This document shows positions 7,816 to 15,895 of a DNA stretch of 64,000 nucleotides, one piece after another. The stretch is from Lentzea sp. NEAU-D7 (GTDB lineage: Bacteria; Actinomycetota; Actinomycetes; Mycobacteriales; Pseudonocardiaceae): NCBI RefSeq assembly GCF_026242055.1, contig NZ_JAPJDL010000001.1:248001-312000 (forward strand), written 5' to 3'. Position numbers and translations under genes: made by a program. The notes under the pieces were generated by a model. That model made no database searches, had not been told where the DNA came from, and was given only the letters and a program-made list of their open reading frames with translations. The stretch's first letter is position 1, and each line of letters begins with the position of its first letter.

Positions 7816-9513
7816 ATGGGAATTGCACAACGTCGTGCCCACCTGACGAGAAAACGTCGCGTGCGTGCCGGACTGGTGTCCGGGGGCGCGGTCGTCGCGC
7901 TGGTCACCACGCTCGCTGTCTGGCCCGGCACCGCGGCACTCGCCAACGCGACGGCGGGCACGTACGTGCTGAAGAACGCCGGCAGCGGGCAGTGCCTCGA
8001 CGCGGGAGCGAGCCCGGCGAGCGGCACGCAGCTCCGGCAGCAGGCGTGCGCTGATCAGGCGTGGGTGCTGACCGAGGTCAGCGGCGGGTTCCGGATCACC
8101 GCGGGAGACCTGTGCGTCGGTGTGCGGGACGCGTCGACCAGCGCGGGCAAGCCGATCCAGCTGGAAGCGTGCAACGGTGCCCAGAGCCAGGTCTGGGGGT
8201 TGACCGCGAGCGGCGCGAACTACCGCCTGGTCAACGCCAACGGTGGCAAGTGCATGAACGTCAAGGACAACGCCACGACGGCAGGAGCGTTGGTGCAGAC
8301 CAACTCCTGTGATGGCGCGGCCACCAAGCAGTGGACCCTCGCGCCGGCCGGTGGCGGGCCGACCAGCACCACGACGTCGACCACGACGACGACCACCACC
8401 ACAACGACCACCACCAGTCAGCCGCCGGCCGACGCGCTGTACGCGTCGCCGACCGGTCGTGACGGCGCTTCCGGCACGCTCGCGGATCCGACGACGCTGA
8501 CGTCCGCCCTCACGCGGGTGGCGGCCGGTGGCACGATCTTCCTGCGCGGTGGCACGTACAGCTTCTCGCAGACGGTCACGATCCCGCCCACCAACAACGG
8601 CACGGCCTCCGCCCGCAAGAAGCTGACGGCCTACCAGGGTGAGAAGCCGGTGCTGAACTTCTCGGCGCAGGCGGAGGACCCGGCCAACCGGGGCCTGGCC
8701 GTGAACGGCTCGTACTGGCACGTGCAGGGCGTCATCGTCGAACGGGCCGGCGACAACGGCATCTTCGTGGGCGGCAGCAACAACATCTTCGAGCGCACGA
8801 TCACCCGCTTCAACCGCGACACCGGCCTGCAGCTCTCCCGGATGCTGTCCACCACGCCCAAGGAGCAGTGGCCCGCCAACAACCTCATCCTCGGCGCGGA
8901 GTCGCACGACAACGCCGACTCCGACGGGGAGGACGCCGACGGCTTCGCCGCCAAGCTCACCTCCGGTCCCGGCAACGTGTTCCGCTACTCGGTGGCGCAC
9001 AACAACATCGACGACGGCTGGGACCTCTACACCAAGTCGGACACCGGACCGATCGGCGCCGTCACCATCGAGGACTCCCTGGCCTACGAGAACGGCACGC
9101 TGAGCAACGGCGGCCAGGCGGGCAACGGCGACCGCAACGGCTTCAAGCTCGGCGGCGAGGACATCGGCGTCAACCACGTCGTACGCCGCACCATCGCCTA
9201 CGACAACGGCAAGCACGGCTTCACCTACAACCGCAACCCCGGCACCATGACCGTGTCGAACAACCTCAGCATCGACAACACCGAGCGCAACTTCACCTTC
9301 GACGCGGGCAGCTCGGTCTTCCGCGGCAACACCTCCTGCCGCAGCGGCAGCGGGACCAACGACAAGATCGTCGGCAACTCCGACACCACCAACCAGTTCT
9401 GGACCGGTTCCAACGGCTCCCGGTGCGCCTCCTACTCCGGGGCACTCGGCTGGTCGTTCGCCTCCGACGGCAGGCTCGTCGTCACCCTCGGAGGCAGGCC
9501 GGTCGTCCTCTGA
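7816..9513 (+). CDS. Secreted ricin-lectin / PL9-like pectate lyase
   Basis: 565 residues from ATG 7816 (GGAG 5 bases upstream). Residues 1-45 form a Sec-type signal peptide: basic RKRRVRA, hydrophobic core, then a likely cut after AALA. Residues about 48-178 are a ricin-B/CBM13 trefoil with repeated Q.W motifs (ADQAWVL, QSQVWGL, TKQWTL) and Cys pairs. A Thr/Ser linker follows at about 183-205. The C-terminal 360 residues are a right-handed beta-helix like PL9 exopolygalacturonate lyases, with Asp-rich NADSDGEDADGFAAK, DDGWDLYTK and a Lys in RNGFKLGG that may be the catalytic base. It probably cleaves plant pectin outside the cell. Confidence 0.85.
   Translation: MGIAQRRAHLTRKRRVRAGLVSGGAVVALVTTLAVWPGTAALANATAGTYVLKNAGSGQCLDAGASPASGTQLRQQACADQAWVLTEVSGGFRITAGDLCVGVRDASTSAGKPIQLEACNGAQSQVWGLTASGANYRLVNANGGKCMNVKDNATTAGALVQTNSCDGAATKQWTLAPAGGGPTSTTTSTTTTTTTTTTTTSQPPADALYASPTGRDGASGTLADPTTLTSALTRVAAGGTIFLRGGTYSFSQTVTIPPTNNGTASARKKLTAYQGEKPVLNFSAQAEDPANRGLAVNGSYWHVQGVIVERAGDNGIFVGGSNNIFERTITRFNRDTGLQLSRMLSTTPKEQWPANNLILGAESHDNADSDGEDADGFAAKLTSGPGNVFRYSVAHNNIDDGWDLYTKSDTGPIGAVTIEDSLAYENGTLSNGGQAGNGDRNGFKLGGEDIGVNHVVRRTIAYDNGKHGFTYNRNPGTMTVSNNLSIDNTERNFTFDAGSSVFRGNTSCRSGSGTNDKIVGNSDTTNQFWTGSNGSRCASYSGALGWSFASDGRLVVTLGGRPVVL
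8362..8417 (+). repeat. ACC/ACG codon-repeat linker
   Basis: This low-complexity stretch encodes a run of about 18 Thr with a few Ser between the lectin and beta-helix domains of the secreted lyase. Such runs are typical flexible, often O-mannosylated linkers in actinobacterial secreted enzymes and are prone to length variation. Confidence 0.8.
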
Positions 9514-9528
9514 CCGCCGCCACCCGAA

Positions 9529-9569
9529 CCAGGCCAGGTCCGCGCGTCAGCCGCGCGGGCCCGGCCTGG
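9529..9569 (+). terminator. Strong hairpin terminator after the lyase gene
   Basis: An 18-base arm (9529-9546) pairs with 9552-9569 with one mismatch and one G-T wobble, around the 5-base loop TCAGC. It begins 15 bases after the lyase stop codon. No T-tract follows. Confidence 0.75.
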
Positions 9570-9703
9570 GCCGCTTCTCCGACCCATCAACGCCGTGAAT
9601 CCACCCATCGCGATTCCCACCGGTCCGATCAACCCGAAGTGCCACCACACCCGTCGTTCCCGTGATTCGATCAAGGTTTGGCCGAGCGCGGTGGGGAGCA
9701 CGG

Positions 9704-10561
9704 ATGTCGATTCAGTTCTTGGGAGACCACGCGATCCCGCCCGAGGTGACGATCGCGGCCTCCAACAAGGGGCTGGGCAGGGCCACAGCGGCGCACCGGG
9801 TGCCGCACCGGGTGGGCACCGAAGAGGAGGCCGCGAAGGAGAAGAGCGCCGAACGTCGCCAGGGCGTGCTCGTCTTCGCCGCGATCGCCAGCCCCCTGGC
9901 CATCGGTCTGCTCCTCTGGTGGGCCACCGGAAGCCCCGGCCTGGGCATCGGTGTGGGCGCGGTGCTGACGCTCGTGGGCTGGGGCGCGAGCGCCTACTTC
10001 ATGGACCGGGACGGCGACGAGCACGACGGGGACCGCGACCGCGTCTACGTGTTCAGCGAGGGTTTCGCGCTGCCGCCGCGGGACGGGGTTCCCGCCCGCG
10101 CGTTCACCTGGGACGAGGTCGAGGCCCTCCACCACTTCGTGACCGACACCTACGTCGCTCGCCGGCTCGTCGTCACCGGCCACGTCTACAAGCTCGTGCT
10201 GGCGGGCGGCGAACTGGTCGTCTTCCACGGCGCCGAACAGCCGGACAAGGTGTCGCCCACCGACGTCCTCGAGCTGGGTCCGCTGCTGCAGAAGGAGATC
10301 TTCGAGCGGCGGCTGCCACCGGCGGTCGAGGCGATCAACGCGGGCCGGACCGTCACCTTCGGCGCGCTGGCCCTGTCCGCGTCGGGCATCACCACGCCCG
10401 CAGGTCTCGCACCGTGGGAGACGGTGCGAGACCTGTCGGTAGGCGCGGGCCAGGTGGTCATCTCCGCGGCGCGCGGCAGGCCGGGCACCTACGCGATCGG
10501 CGACATCCCCAACTTCGACGTCTTCTGGACGTTGGCGCAGAACCTGCACGCACAAGGCTGA
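9704..10561 (+). CDS. Two-helix membrane protein with a PH-like cytoplasmic domain (DUF6585-like)
   Basis: 285 residues from ATG 9704. The N-terminal cytoplasmic segment (about 55 residues, with the charged run EEEAAKEKSAERRQG) is followed by two adjacent hydrophobic helices (about 58-103). The C-terminal 175 residues alternate strands such as RVYVFSEGFALPPRDG, FTWDEVEALHHF, KLVLAGGELVVFHG and GAGQVVISAARG, ending in an amphipathic helix. This layout resembles DUF6585 or bacterial PH-domain proteins. I am unsure of the family name and no function is known. It is convergent with the alcohol dehydrogenase gene. Confidence 0.6.
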   Translation: MSIQFLGDHAIPPEVTIAASNKGLGRATAAHRVPHRVGTEEEAAKEKSAERRQGVLVFAAIASPLAIGLLLWWATGSPGLGIGVGAVLTLVGWGASAYFMDRDGDEHDGDRDRVYVFSEGFALPPRDGVPARAFTWDEVEALHHFVTDTYVARRLVVTGHVYKLVLAGGELVVFHGAEQPDKVSPTDVLELGPLLQKEIFERRLPPAVEAINAGRTVTFGALALSASGITTPAGLAPWETVRDLSVGAGQVVISAARGRPGTYAIGDIPNFDVFWTLAQNLHAQG

Positions 10562-10589
10562 CGGACCGGCGAAGAAGCCTCGCGCGTGC

Positions 10590-11801
10590 TCAGGCGACGT
10601 CCAGCACGGTCTTGAGCCAGCCGTCCTCGCGCCGGTCGAACGACTCGTAGGCCTCGACGGCGTCGACCGGGTCCTCGTGCCGGGTGATGAACGCGGTGGG
10701 GTCGACGGTGCCGCTCACGACGAGGTCCAGCAGCTTCGGCAGGTAGCGGCGGTGGTTGCAGTTGCCCATGTTCAGGGTGAGGTTCTTGTTCATGGCCTCG
10801 CCGATCGGGAAGCGGTCGAACCCCGGCGGGTAGACACCGATGATCCCGATCGTGCCGGCCTTCGCGGCGGCCTGCACGGCCCACCGCAGCGCCAGGCTCG
10901 GCGCGTCGCCCGGCACCCACTGCTCGCCCCGCGGCGCCGCGTCCGGTGCCGCCTGCGACCGTTCCTGCTCGAACTGCTCCGCCTGCTGCTCGTACTGCCC
11001 GGCGGCCGGTCCGCGCGACGGGCGCTGCGCGTCCACGCCGACGGCGTCGATCACCCGGTCGGCGCCGATGCCACCGGTCAGCTCCTTGACCAGTGCCACC
11101 GGGTCCTCGACGTTGAAGTCGACGGTCTCCGCGTTCTGCTCGCGGGCCTTGTCCAGGCGAGACGCGATGCCGTCGACCACCAGCACCCGGCCCGCGCCCT
11201 GCCGTTTGGCCGAGGCGATCGCGAACTGGCCCACCACGCCGGCGCCCAGCACCAGCACGGTGTCGCCGTCGCCCACCTCCGCGAGCCGGGCGCCGAACCA
11301 CGACGTCGGGAAGATGTCCGACAGCAGGATCGCCTGGTCGTCGCTCACCGCGTCGGGCACGCGCACCAGGGTCGTCATCGCGAACGGGATCCGGGCGTAC
11401 TCGGCCTGCAGGCCGTCGACGGGACCGGTCGTCTCCGGGCCGCCGAAGAAGCACGTGCCCGCCGACGGACCGTTGGGGTTGGCCGTGTCGCACTGGGCGA
11501 AGTACCCGGCCCGGCAGTACGAGCAGGTGCCGCACCCGACGGTCGAGGTCACCACCACGCGGTCGCCCGGCGTGAACCCGCGCACCGCGGGGCCGACCTC
11601 CTCGACCACACCGACCGCCTCGTGGCCCAGCACCGTCCCCTCCACCATGCCCGGCATCGTGCCGCGCACCATGTGCAGGTCCGTTCCGCAGATCGCGCTG
11701 CGGGTGATCCGCACGATCGCGTCGGACGGTTCCAGGATCTTCGGATCGGGCACGGTGTCCAGACGGATGTCACCGATGCCGTGCCACACCACTGCCTTCA
11801 C
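10590..11801 (-). CDS. Zinc-dependent alcohol dehydrogenase (glutathione-independent formaldehyde dehydrogenase-like)
   Basis: 403 residues from GTG 11801 with GAGGGGAAG upstream. Catalytic zinc ligands are in the CGTDLHMVRG segment and GHEAVG. The structural zinc cluster lies in GCGTCSYCRAGYFAQC. A Rossmann motif GAGVVG is near residue 184. A Gln/Glu/Ala/Pro-rich insertion (about residues 265-300) is typical of the larger FdhA-like enzymes rather than short-chain alcohol-specific ones. It is the last gene of a minus-strand run with a sensory-rhodopsin-transducer-like gene and a Cys-rich DUF326 gene, suggesting an aldehyde/metal stress role. Confidence 0.85.
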   Translation of the reverse strand: MKAVVWHGIGDIRLDTVPDPKILEPSDAIVRITRSAICGTDLHMVRGTMPGMVEGTVLGHEAVGVVEEVGPAVRGFTPGDRVVVTSTVGCGTCSYCRAGYFAQCDTANPNGPSAGTCFFGGPETTGPVDGLQAEYARIPFAMTTLVRVPDAVSDDQAILLSDIFPTSWFGARLAEVGDGDTVLVLGAGVVGQFAIASAKRQGAGRVLVVDGIASRLDKAREQNAETVDFNVEDPVALVKELTGGIGADRVIDAVGVDAQRPSRGPAAGQYEQQAEQFEQERSQAAPDAAPRGEQWVPGDAPSLALRWAVQAAAKAGTIGIIGVYPPGFDRFPIGEAMNKNLTLNMGNCNHRRYLPKLLDLVVSGTVDPTAFITRHEDPVDAVEAYESFDRREDGWLKTVLDVA

Positions 11802-11841
11802 AGCGCTTCCCCTCGTTCGTCCACAACGGATTCCACCGACG

Positions 11842-12219
11842 TCAGCCCGCGGGCCAGGCGATGGTGGACAACAGCGCCAGCTCGGCCTGACGGGAGTCGA
11901 GGCGGCTGTGCTGGACGACGACCGGAACGTCGCTGTGCAGCACGGTGGCGAAGTCGGTGTCCCGCGGAATCCGTTGCGGGTCGGTCAGGTCGTTGAACCG
12001 CTGGTGCCGCGTGCGTCGCGCGGGCACCGTGAAGCGGTAGGGGCCGACCGGGTCCCGGTCGGTGAAATACACGGTGATCTCGACGTGCGCGTCCGTGTCG
12101 GACGTGTTGAGGATGCACGCCGTCTCGTGGCTTTCCAGGGCCGGGCCCTCGCCGTGACCGCTGCCGGGGATGTGTCCCTCCGCGATCACCCAGGTGTGTT
12201 GTCCCAGAGCGTTCTGCAT
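11842..12219 (-). CDS. Sensory rhodopsin transducer-like protein (ASRT family)
   Basis: 125 residues from ATG 12219. The sequence is beta-rich, with WVIAEGHIPG near the N-terminus, HETACILNTSDTDAHVEITVYFTD and FNDLTDPQRIPRDTDFATVL, all characteristic of the Anabaena sensory rhodopsin transducer family, a small beta-sandwich that forms tetramers. Many members occur in organisms lacking rhodopsin and may bind sugars or other small ligands. No rhodopsin gene is in the window. It lies 13 bases downstream of the DUF326 gene and 40 bases upstream of the dehydrogenase, so it is probably co-transcribed with both. Confidence 0.8.
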   Translation of the reverse strand: MQNALGQHTWVIAEGHIPGSGHGEGPALESHETACILNTSDTDAHVEITVYFTDRDPVGPYRFTVPARRTRHQRFNDLTDPQRIPRDTDFATVLHSDVPVVVQHSRLDSRQAELALLSTIAWPAG

Positions 12220-12232
12220 GGTCTGGCCCCGA

Positions 12233-12640
12233 TCAGCTGATGGTCGCGAGCAGGTCCCGGCAGGCGGTCTCGCAGGCGCGACACGCCTCGGCGCAGATGC
12301 GGCAATGCTCGTGCATGTTCGCGTGCGACCAGCACTCGTCCCCACATGCCTTGCACGCCACCGCACACGCCTCCAGCAACGCCCGGCTGATGTTGGCGTC
12401 GTACGCGGTGTGCCGCGACAGGACGCGAGCCGTGGCACCGCAGATGTCCGCGCAGTCCAGGTCCGTGCGGATGCACTTCGTCAGCTCCGCCACCGAGCTC
12501 TCGCTCAGGCACGCGTCGGCGCAGGCGGTGCACGCCTCGGCGCACGCGATCAAGGCGTCGATCGCCGCTGCCAGTCTGCCCCTGTCGACGTTGATCTCCG
12601 CCGGGTAGCTCTCCAGCATCGGCATCGTCGTCGTGGTCAC
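12233..12640 (-). CDS. Cys-rich four-helix bundle protein (DUF326/copper-storage-like)
   Basis: 135 residues from GTG 12640 with GGAGGAGGG upstream. It contains 16 Cys, mostly as C-x3-C-x2-C runs on four predicted helices (ACAEACTACADAC, CIRTDLDCADIC, CAVACKACGDEC, CRICAEACRACETAC), the hallmark of DUF326 proteins, whose best-known relatives (Csp) store Cu(I) inside the bundle. There is no Tat/Sec signal, so it is a cytosolic Csp3-like form. It is the first gene of the run with the ASRT-like and dehydrogenase genes. Copper or other soft-metal binding is an inference from the family. Confidence 0.85.
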   Translation of the reverse strand: MTTTTMPMLESYPAEINVDRGRLAAAIDALIACAEACTACADACLSESSVAELTKCIRTDLDCADICGATARVLSRHTAYDANISRALLEACAVACKACGDECWSHANMHEHCRICAEACRACETACRDLLATIS

Positions 12641-12713
12641 GTCAGCCCTCCTCCGTCGGCATCGCTCCCGTGACGGCTACCCCGGGACGTCCCGGCGAAC
12701 CACGCTCCGACGG

Positions 12714-13685
12714 TCAGGCGACGGCGACCAGGCCGCCGCCCGCCTGCCGCACGGGCTGTTCCAGGAGCGTGATCAGCAGGCCTTCCCTGGTGGACCACGG
12801 GCAGATGTCCACGACGTCGTGGCCGGTCGCCTCCATGAGCGCCCGCGCGGCGATCGCGCCGGCCAGCGACTGGTGTGCGCGGTGCTCGGAGATGCCGGGG
12901 AGCCGTGCGCGCTCGGCCGCCGGCAGTTTCGCCAGCCGGGGGATCCACTTCTCCAGGTCCGCGGCACGGAGCTGGCGCGCGACGAAGAGCCCGTCGCGTT
13001 GCGAGCGCGCACCGGTCAGGCGTGCCAGCTGCTGGAAGACCTTGGAGCAGCCCACGGCACGGCACCGGGCGCCGTCCGGCAGGCCGGCGGGGAGATCGGC
13101 GTTGATCATCCGGACCAGGTCCGCGGTGGTGCGGCGCAGCCGCTTGCCGGTGAGCTTCTCCGACTCCCACAGCCTCGTCAGGGTTCTCGCTCCCAGCGGC
13201 AGCGAGTGGGCGGCCACGGGCTCCGTGCCCTCGCCGACGGCCATCTCCACCGTGCCACCGCCGACGTCGAGCACCGTGAGCGGGCCGGCCGACCAGCCGA
13301 ACCAGTGCCGCGCGGCGAGGTAGGACAGGCGGGCCTCCTGCAGGCCCGACAACGTGCGCAGCTCCACGCCGGTCCGCGACGCGACCAGGCCGACGACCTC
13401 CCCGGCGTTGGCGGCGTCCCTGATGACCGAGGTGGCGAACGGGACCACGGTCGACACCCCGGCCCGGCGGGCGGCCCGCTGCGCCTGGTCGACGGCGGCG
13501 GCGACGCGTGCCGCGCCGTCCGGGCTGATCCGCCCGGACGAGTCGATGGCCTGGTCCAGCCGCAACCTCACCTTGTGCGACAGCACCGGACGCAGCAGCG
13601 ACCCCTCGTGGCGGTCGACCACGACCAGGTGTGCGCTGAAGCAACCGACGTCGAGAACGCCGACCCGGTGGGGCTCCTCGGACAC
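12714..13685 (-). CDS. Ppx/GppA-family phosphatase
   Basis: 323 residues from GTG 13685 (GAGGTGATGG upstream). The sequence shows the ASKHA fold: N-terminal VGVLDVGCFSAHLVVVD (phosphate-1), the catalytic-Glu region SGLQEARLSY, then LDVGGGTVEMAVG (phosphate-2). Family members hydrolyse inorganic polyphosphate or (p)ppGpp. At about 320 residues it is the short actinobacterial form, without the C-terminal HD-like domains of E. coli Ppx. It belongs to a run of minus-strand stress-related genes. Confidence 0.85.
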   Translation of the reverse strand: MSEEPHRVGVLDVGCFSAHLVVVDRHEGSLLRPVLSHKVRLRLDQAIDSSGRISPDGAARVAAAVDQAQRAARRAGVSTVVPFATSVIRDAANAGEVVGLVASRTGVELRTLSGLQEARLSYLAARHWFGWSAGPLTVLDVGGGTVEMAVGEGTEPVAAHSLPLGARTLTRLWESEKLTGKRLRRTTADLVRMINADLPAGLPDGARCRAVGCSKVFQQLARLTGARSQRDGLFVARQLRAADLEKWIPRLAKLPAAERARLPGISEHRAHQSLAGAIAARALMEATGHDVVDICPWSTREGLLITLLEQPVRQAGGGLVAVA

Positions 13686-13863
13686 GCGCCATCACCTCGC
13701 ACCTCGTCATCAGAGCCCTCCAGATACCCGGGATCGGGGCAGGCAAACGGAACTTCCCGCACAGCACCGAAGTGGTTCTCTCCGCTTCGCGCTCGCCGTG
13801 CTCGACGTCCCCGACCTGCTGCGCGATCCGCCCTCAGGGCTTGGGTTACGCGCTGTTCGCTGA

Positions 13864-15333
13864 TCAGGGCTTGCGGGCCACCACGCGGAAGCTCTTCAGC
13901 TCGGGGTCGGCGGGGTCGGGCAGTTCCATGCCGGCGTCCAGGCCGCTGCGCACGTAGTCCACGACGTCCTGGGTGATCACCTCGCCGGGCAGCACGGCCG
14001 GTGCTCCCGGCGGGTAGGGCGTCACCATCTCGGCGCTGATCCTCCCGACCGCCTCGTCCGCCGGGACCTGCTCCACCTCGGCGAAGAAGGCGTCGCGCGG
14101 CAGCATCGCCGTCTCCAGCTGCAGCTGCTCCGGCGTGGGCAGGTCGACGCGCGGTGGCGCGGGCATGTCGTCGGCGGCCTTGACCAGCGCGCTCAGCGCG
14201 TCCAGGAGCACGCCCGCGGTCCGGTGGTCGTCCGCGTGGGTGAGCTGGGCGACGATGCGGCGGTGGTCGGACAGACCGACGGTGACGCGCTGGTGCTCGC
14301 GCAGCCAGTCGGCCGCCTGGTACCCGCTGATGTTCAGCTCGGCCAGGTCGATCACCATCTTGAGCGGGTCCAGGTCGTGCGCCAGTCCGGGGCCGGTGAA
14401 CTCGGCCTCGCCCATGACGCGCAGGCCGGGCAGGTCGTCGATCGCGGCGCGGGTGGAGTGCGCCACCGACAGGACGGCGGTGAGCAGCGCCTCCCCCTGC
14501 TGGACCATGTGGCGGCGCCAGCCGTCGAGGGTCGCGTACACCAGGGAGCTGGGGCTGGTCGTGCCCAGGAGGTCCTCGCGGTTCTTGAGCGCCGACGGGT
14601 CGACCAGGTCACCCTGCAGGTGGAACACCGAGCTCTGCTCCACCGCGGCACCGGACTTGTGGACGCTGGTGACGACGACGTCCGCGCCGGCGTCCATGCC
14701 CCACTGCGGAAGGTCCGGGTGGAACGGCAGGTGGGCGCCCCACGCCTCGTCCACGATCAGCGGCTTGCCGAACTCGTGGCAGACGTCGGCGATGGCCTGG
14801 ATGTCGCCGCACGTGCCGTAGTCGTTCGGGGTGACCAGCAGCATGCCCTTGGCCTCGGGTTCGGCCTCGAAGAGCTTGCGCACCTCCTCGGCGGCGGGCG
14901 GGTGGGACAGGTGCCGCTCGGCGTCCCAGTGCGGGGACAGCCACACCGGTGACACGCCGCTCAGGATCAGCCCCGCCACCACGGACTTGTGCACGTGCCT
15001 CGGGATGATGATCTTCTCGTGCGGCCCGGCGACCGACAGCATGGCGCTCTTGACCGACAGCGAGCTGCCGCAGGTGGAGAAGAACGCCTGGTCGGCGTCC
15101 ACGGCGTCGGCCATCAGCTGCTGGGCCTGCTCGAGGACGCCGTTGCGCATCAGCCGGTCGTCCAGGCCGTTGATCGAGATGACGTCCGAGGCGAACACCG
15201 CCTCACCGACGACGTCCAGCACGCGCGGGTCCACTCCCCGACCCTGGCGGTGGCCGGGCGGGTTGAACGGGGTGAACCCCAGTTCGCGGAACGCCTGCAG
15301 TGCTTCCAGCACGGGTGCTTTGCCGTGGTCCAT
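13864..15333 (-). CDS. Orn/Lys/Arg decarboxylase family PLP enzyme
   Basis: 489 residues; ATG 15333 (MDHGKAPVLEAL) is chosen because the family fold starts there although the frame is open upstream. Fold-type I features: FNPPGHRQGRG, the FFSTCGSSLSVKSAML phosphate-binding segment, PNDYGTCGD, LIVDEAWGAHLPFH with the PLP-ring Asp, and VTSVHKSGAAVEQ carrying the Schiff-base Lys. A C-terminal domain (GRISAEMVTPYPPGAPAVLPGE) follows. This is the short type without a wing domain, as in Gram-positive arginine/lysine decarboxylases. It makes cadaverine or agmatine; substrate uncertain. There is no clear Shine-Dalgarno; a GGTTAC hexamer ends 9 bases before ATG. Confidence 0.85.
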   Translation of the reverse strand: MDHGKAPVLEALQAFRELGFTPFNPPGHRQGRGVDPRVLDVVGEAVFASDVISINGLDDRLMRNGVLEQAQQLMADAVDADQAFFSTCGSSLSVKSAMLSVAGPHEKIIIPRHVHKSVVAGLILSGVSPVWLSPHWDAERHLSHPPAAEEVRKLFEAEPEAKGMLLVTPNDYGTCGDIQAIADVCHEFGKPLIVDEAWGAHLPFHPDLPQWGMDAGADVVVTSVHKSGAAVEQSSVFHLQGDLVDPSALKNREDLLGTTSPSSLVYATLDGWRRHMVQQGEALLTAVLSVAHSTRAAIDDLPGLRVMGEAEFTGPGLAHDLDPLKMVIDLAELNISGYQAADWLREHQRVTVGLSDHRRIVAQLTHADDHRTAGVLLDALSALVKAADDMPAPPRVDLPTPEQLQLETAMLPRDAFFAEVEQVPADEAVGRISAEMVTPYPPGAPAVLPGEVITQDVVDYVRSGLDAGMELPDPADPELKSFRVVARKP

Positions 15334-15342
15334 GCGATCGGA

Positions 15343-15369
15343 GTAACCACAACGCCCCCACTTGAACAC
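15343..15369 (-). promoter_or_regulatory. SigB/SigF-like leaderless promoter candidate (decarboxylase)
   Basis: Reading the minus strand: GTGT (15369-15366), 17 bases, GGTTAC (15348-15343), 9 bases, then ATG 15333. This is the weakest member of the promoter family described in the findings, with a longer spacer and one mismatch to GGGTAC. Confidence 0.35.
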
Positions 15370-15390
15370 CTTCGGCGCCGTGATCGAGGC

Positions 15391-15415
15391 GATTGGGCGA
15401 ACGACCGCCGGGTAC
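15391..15415 (+). promoter_or_regulatory. SigB-like leaderless promoter (DUF5709 gene)
   Basis: GATT (15391-15394), 15 bases, GGGTAC (15410-15415), 9 bases, ATG 15425. It exactly fits the published Streptomyces SigB consensus GNNT-N14-16-GGGTAY. No Shine-Dalgarno sequence lies between it and the start, so a leaderless mRNA is likely. Confidence 0.6.
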
Positions 15416-15424
15416 ACGACGGTC

Positions 15425-15817
15425 ATGGCTACGCATGACATGGATCCGGCCGAAGACCAGGCGTCGTACGCGCCGCCGCACGACACGGGATCGCCCGACT
15501 CCGTCGAGACCGATCCAGCGGCGCTCAACAGCGCGGAGGACCTCGACGAGGACCGGCTCCGGCTCGACCCGCTCGAAGCGGGCATGGACCCGCCGGAGCG
15601 GTGGAGCGGCGTGGACAAGTACGGCATGACGCCGTACGAGGAGGCCCATCCCCGTCCGCTGGAGGACCGGCTCGCCGAGGAGCAGCCCGACGTGCCGGTG
15701 GCCGAGGCACCGCTCGACGAGGAGGTGCGGGCGGAAGCCGCCGGACGCGGACAGCTCGCGGACGAACCCGGCGGCTCGGTGGCCGGTGCGGCACGCACGC
15801 CGGAAGACCCGATCTGA
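15425..15817 (+). CDS. DUF5709 protein
   Basis: 130 residues, very acidic, from ATG 15425. The conserved core is DPLEAGMDPPERWSGVDKYGMTPYEE, followed by DRLAEEQPDVP, the hallmark of the actinobacterial DUF5709 family. It has no transmembrane or catalytic motifs and is probably largely disordered; the function of the family is unknown. A SigB-like promoter sits immediately upstream, suggesting stress induction. It is divergent from the decarboxylase gene and convergent with the DivIVA-like gene across a strong bidirectional hairpin. Confidence 0.8.
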   Translation: MATHDMDPAEDQASYAPPHDTGSPDSVETDPAALNSAEDLDEDRLRLDPLEAGMDPPERWSGVDKYGMTPYEEAHPRPLEDRLAEEQPDVPVAEAPLDEEVRAEAAGRGQLADEPGGSVAGAARTPEDPI

Positions 15818-15827
15818 CCTGACGAGC

Positions 15828-15873
15828 GGGCGAGCACGGCGGCAGTCCCCAGTGGACGGAGCCGTGCTCGCCC
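15828..15873. terminator. Bidirectional hairpin terminator
   Basis: A perfect 13-bp inverted repeat, GGGCGAGCACGGC (15828-15840) and GCCGTGCTCGCCC (15861-15873), with a 20-base loop. It lies between the convergent DUF5709 and DivIVA-like genes and can serve both. Confidence 0.75.
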
Positions 15874-15895
15874 CGAACGACCTGTGCGCAGCTGT

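Noticed and set aside
8362-8417. Triplet repeat as a CRISPR-like or microsatellite array
   Set aside because: It encodes a Thr-rich interdomain linker in frame; there are no spacers or array structure.
9671-10555. Long minus-strand frame opposite the DUF6585-like gene
   Set aside because: Composition (Gln/Arg/His-rich) is that of a high-GC shadow frame and the plus-strand protein has hydrophobic helices and a plausible start.
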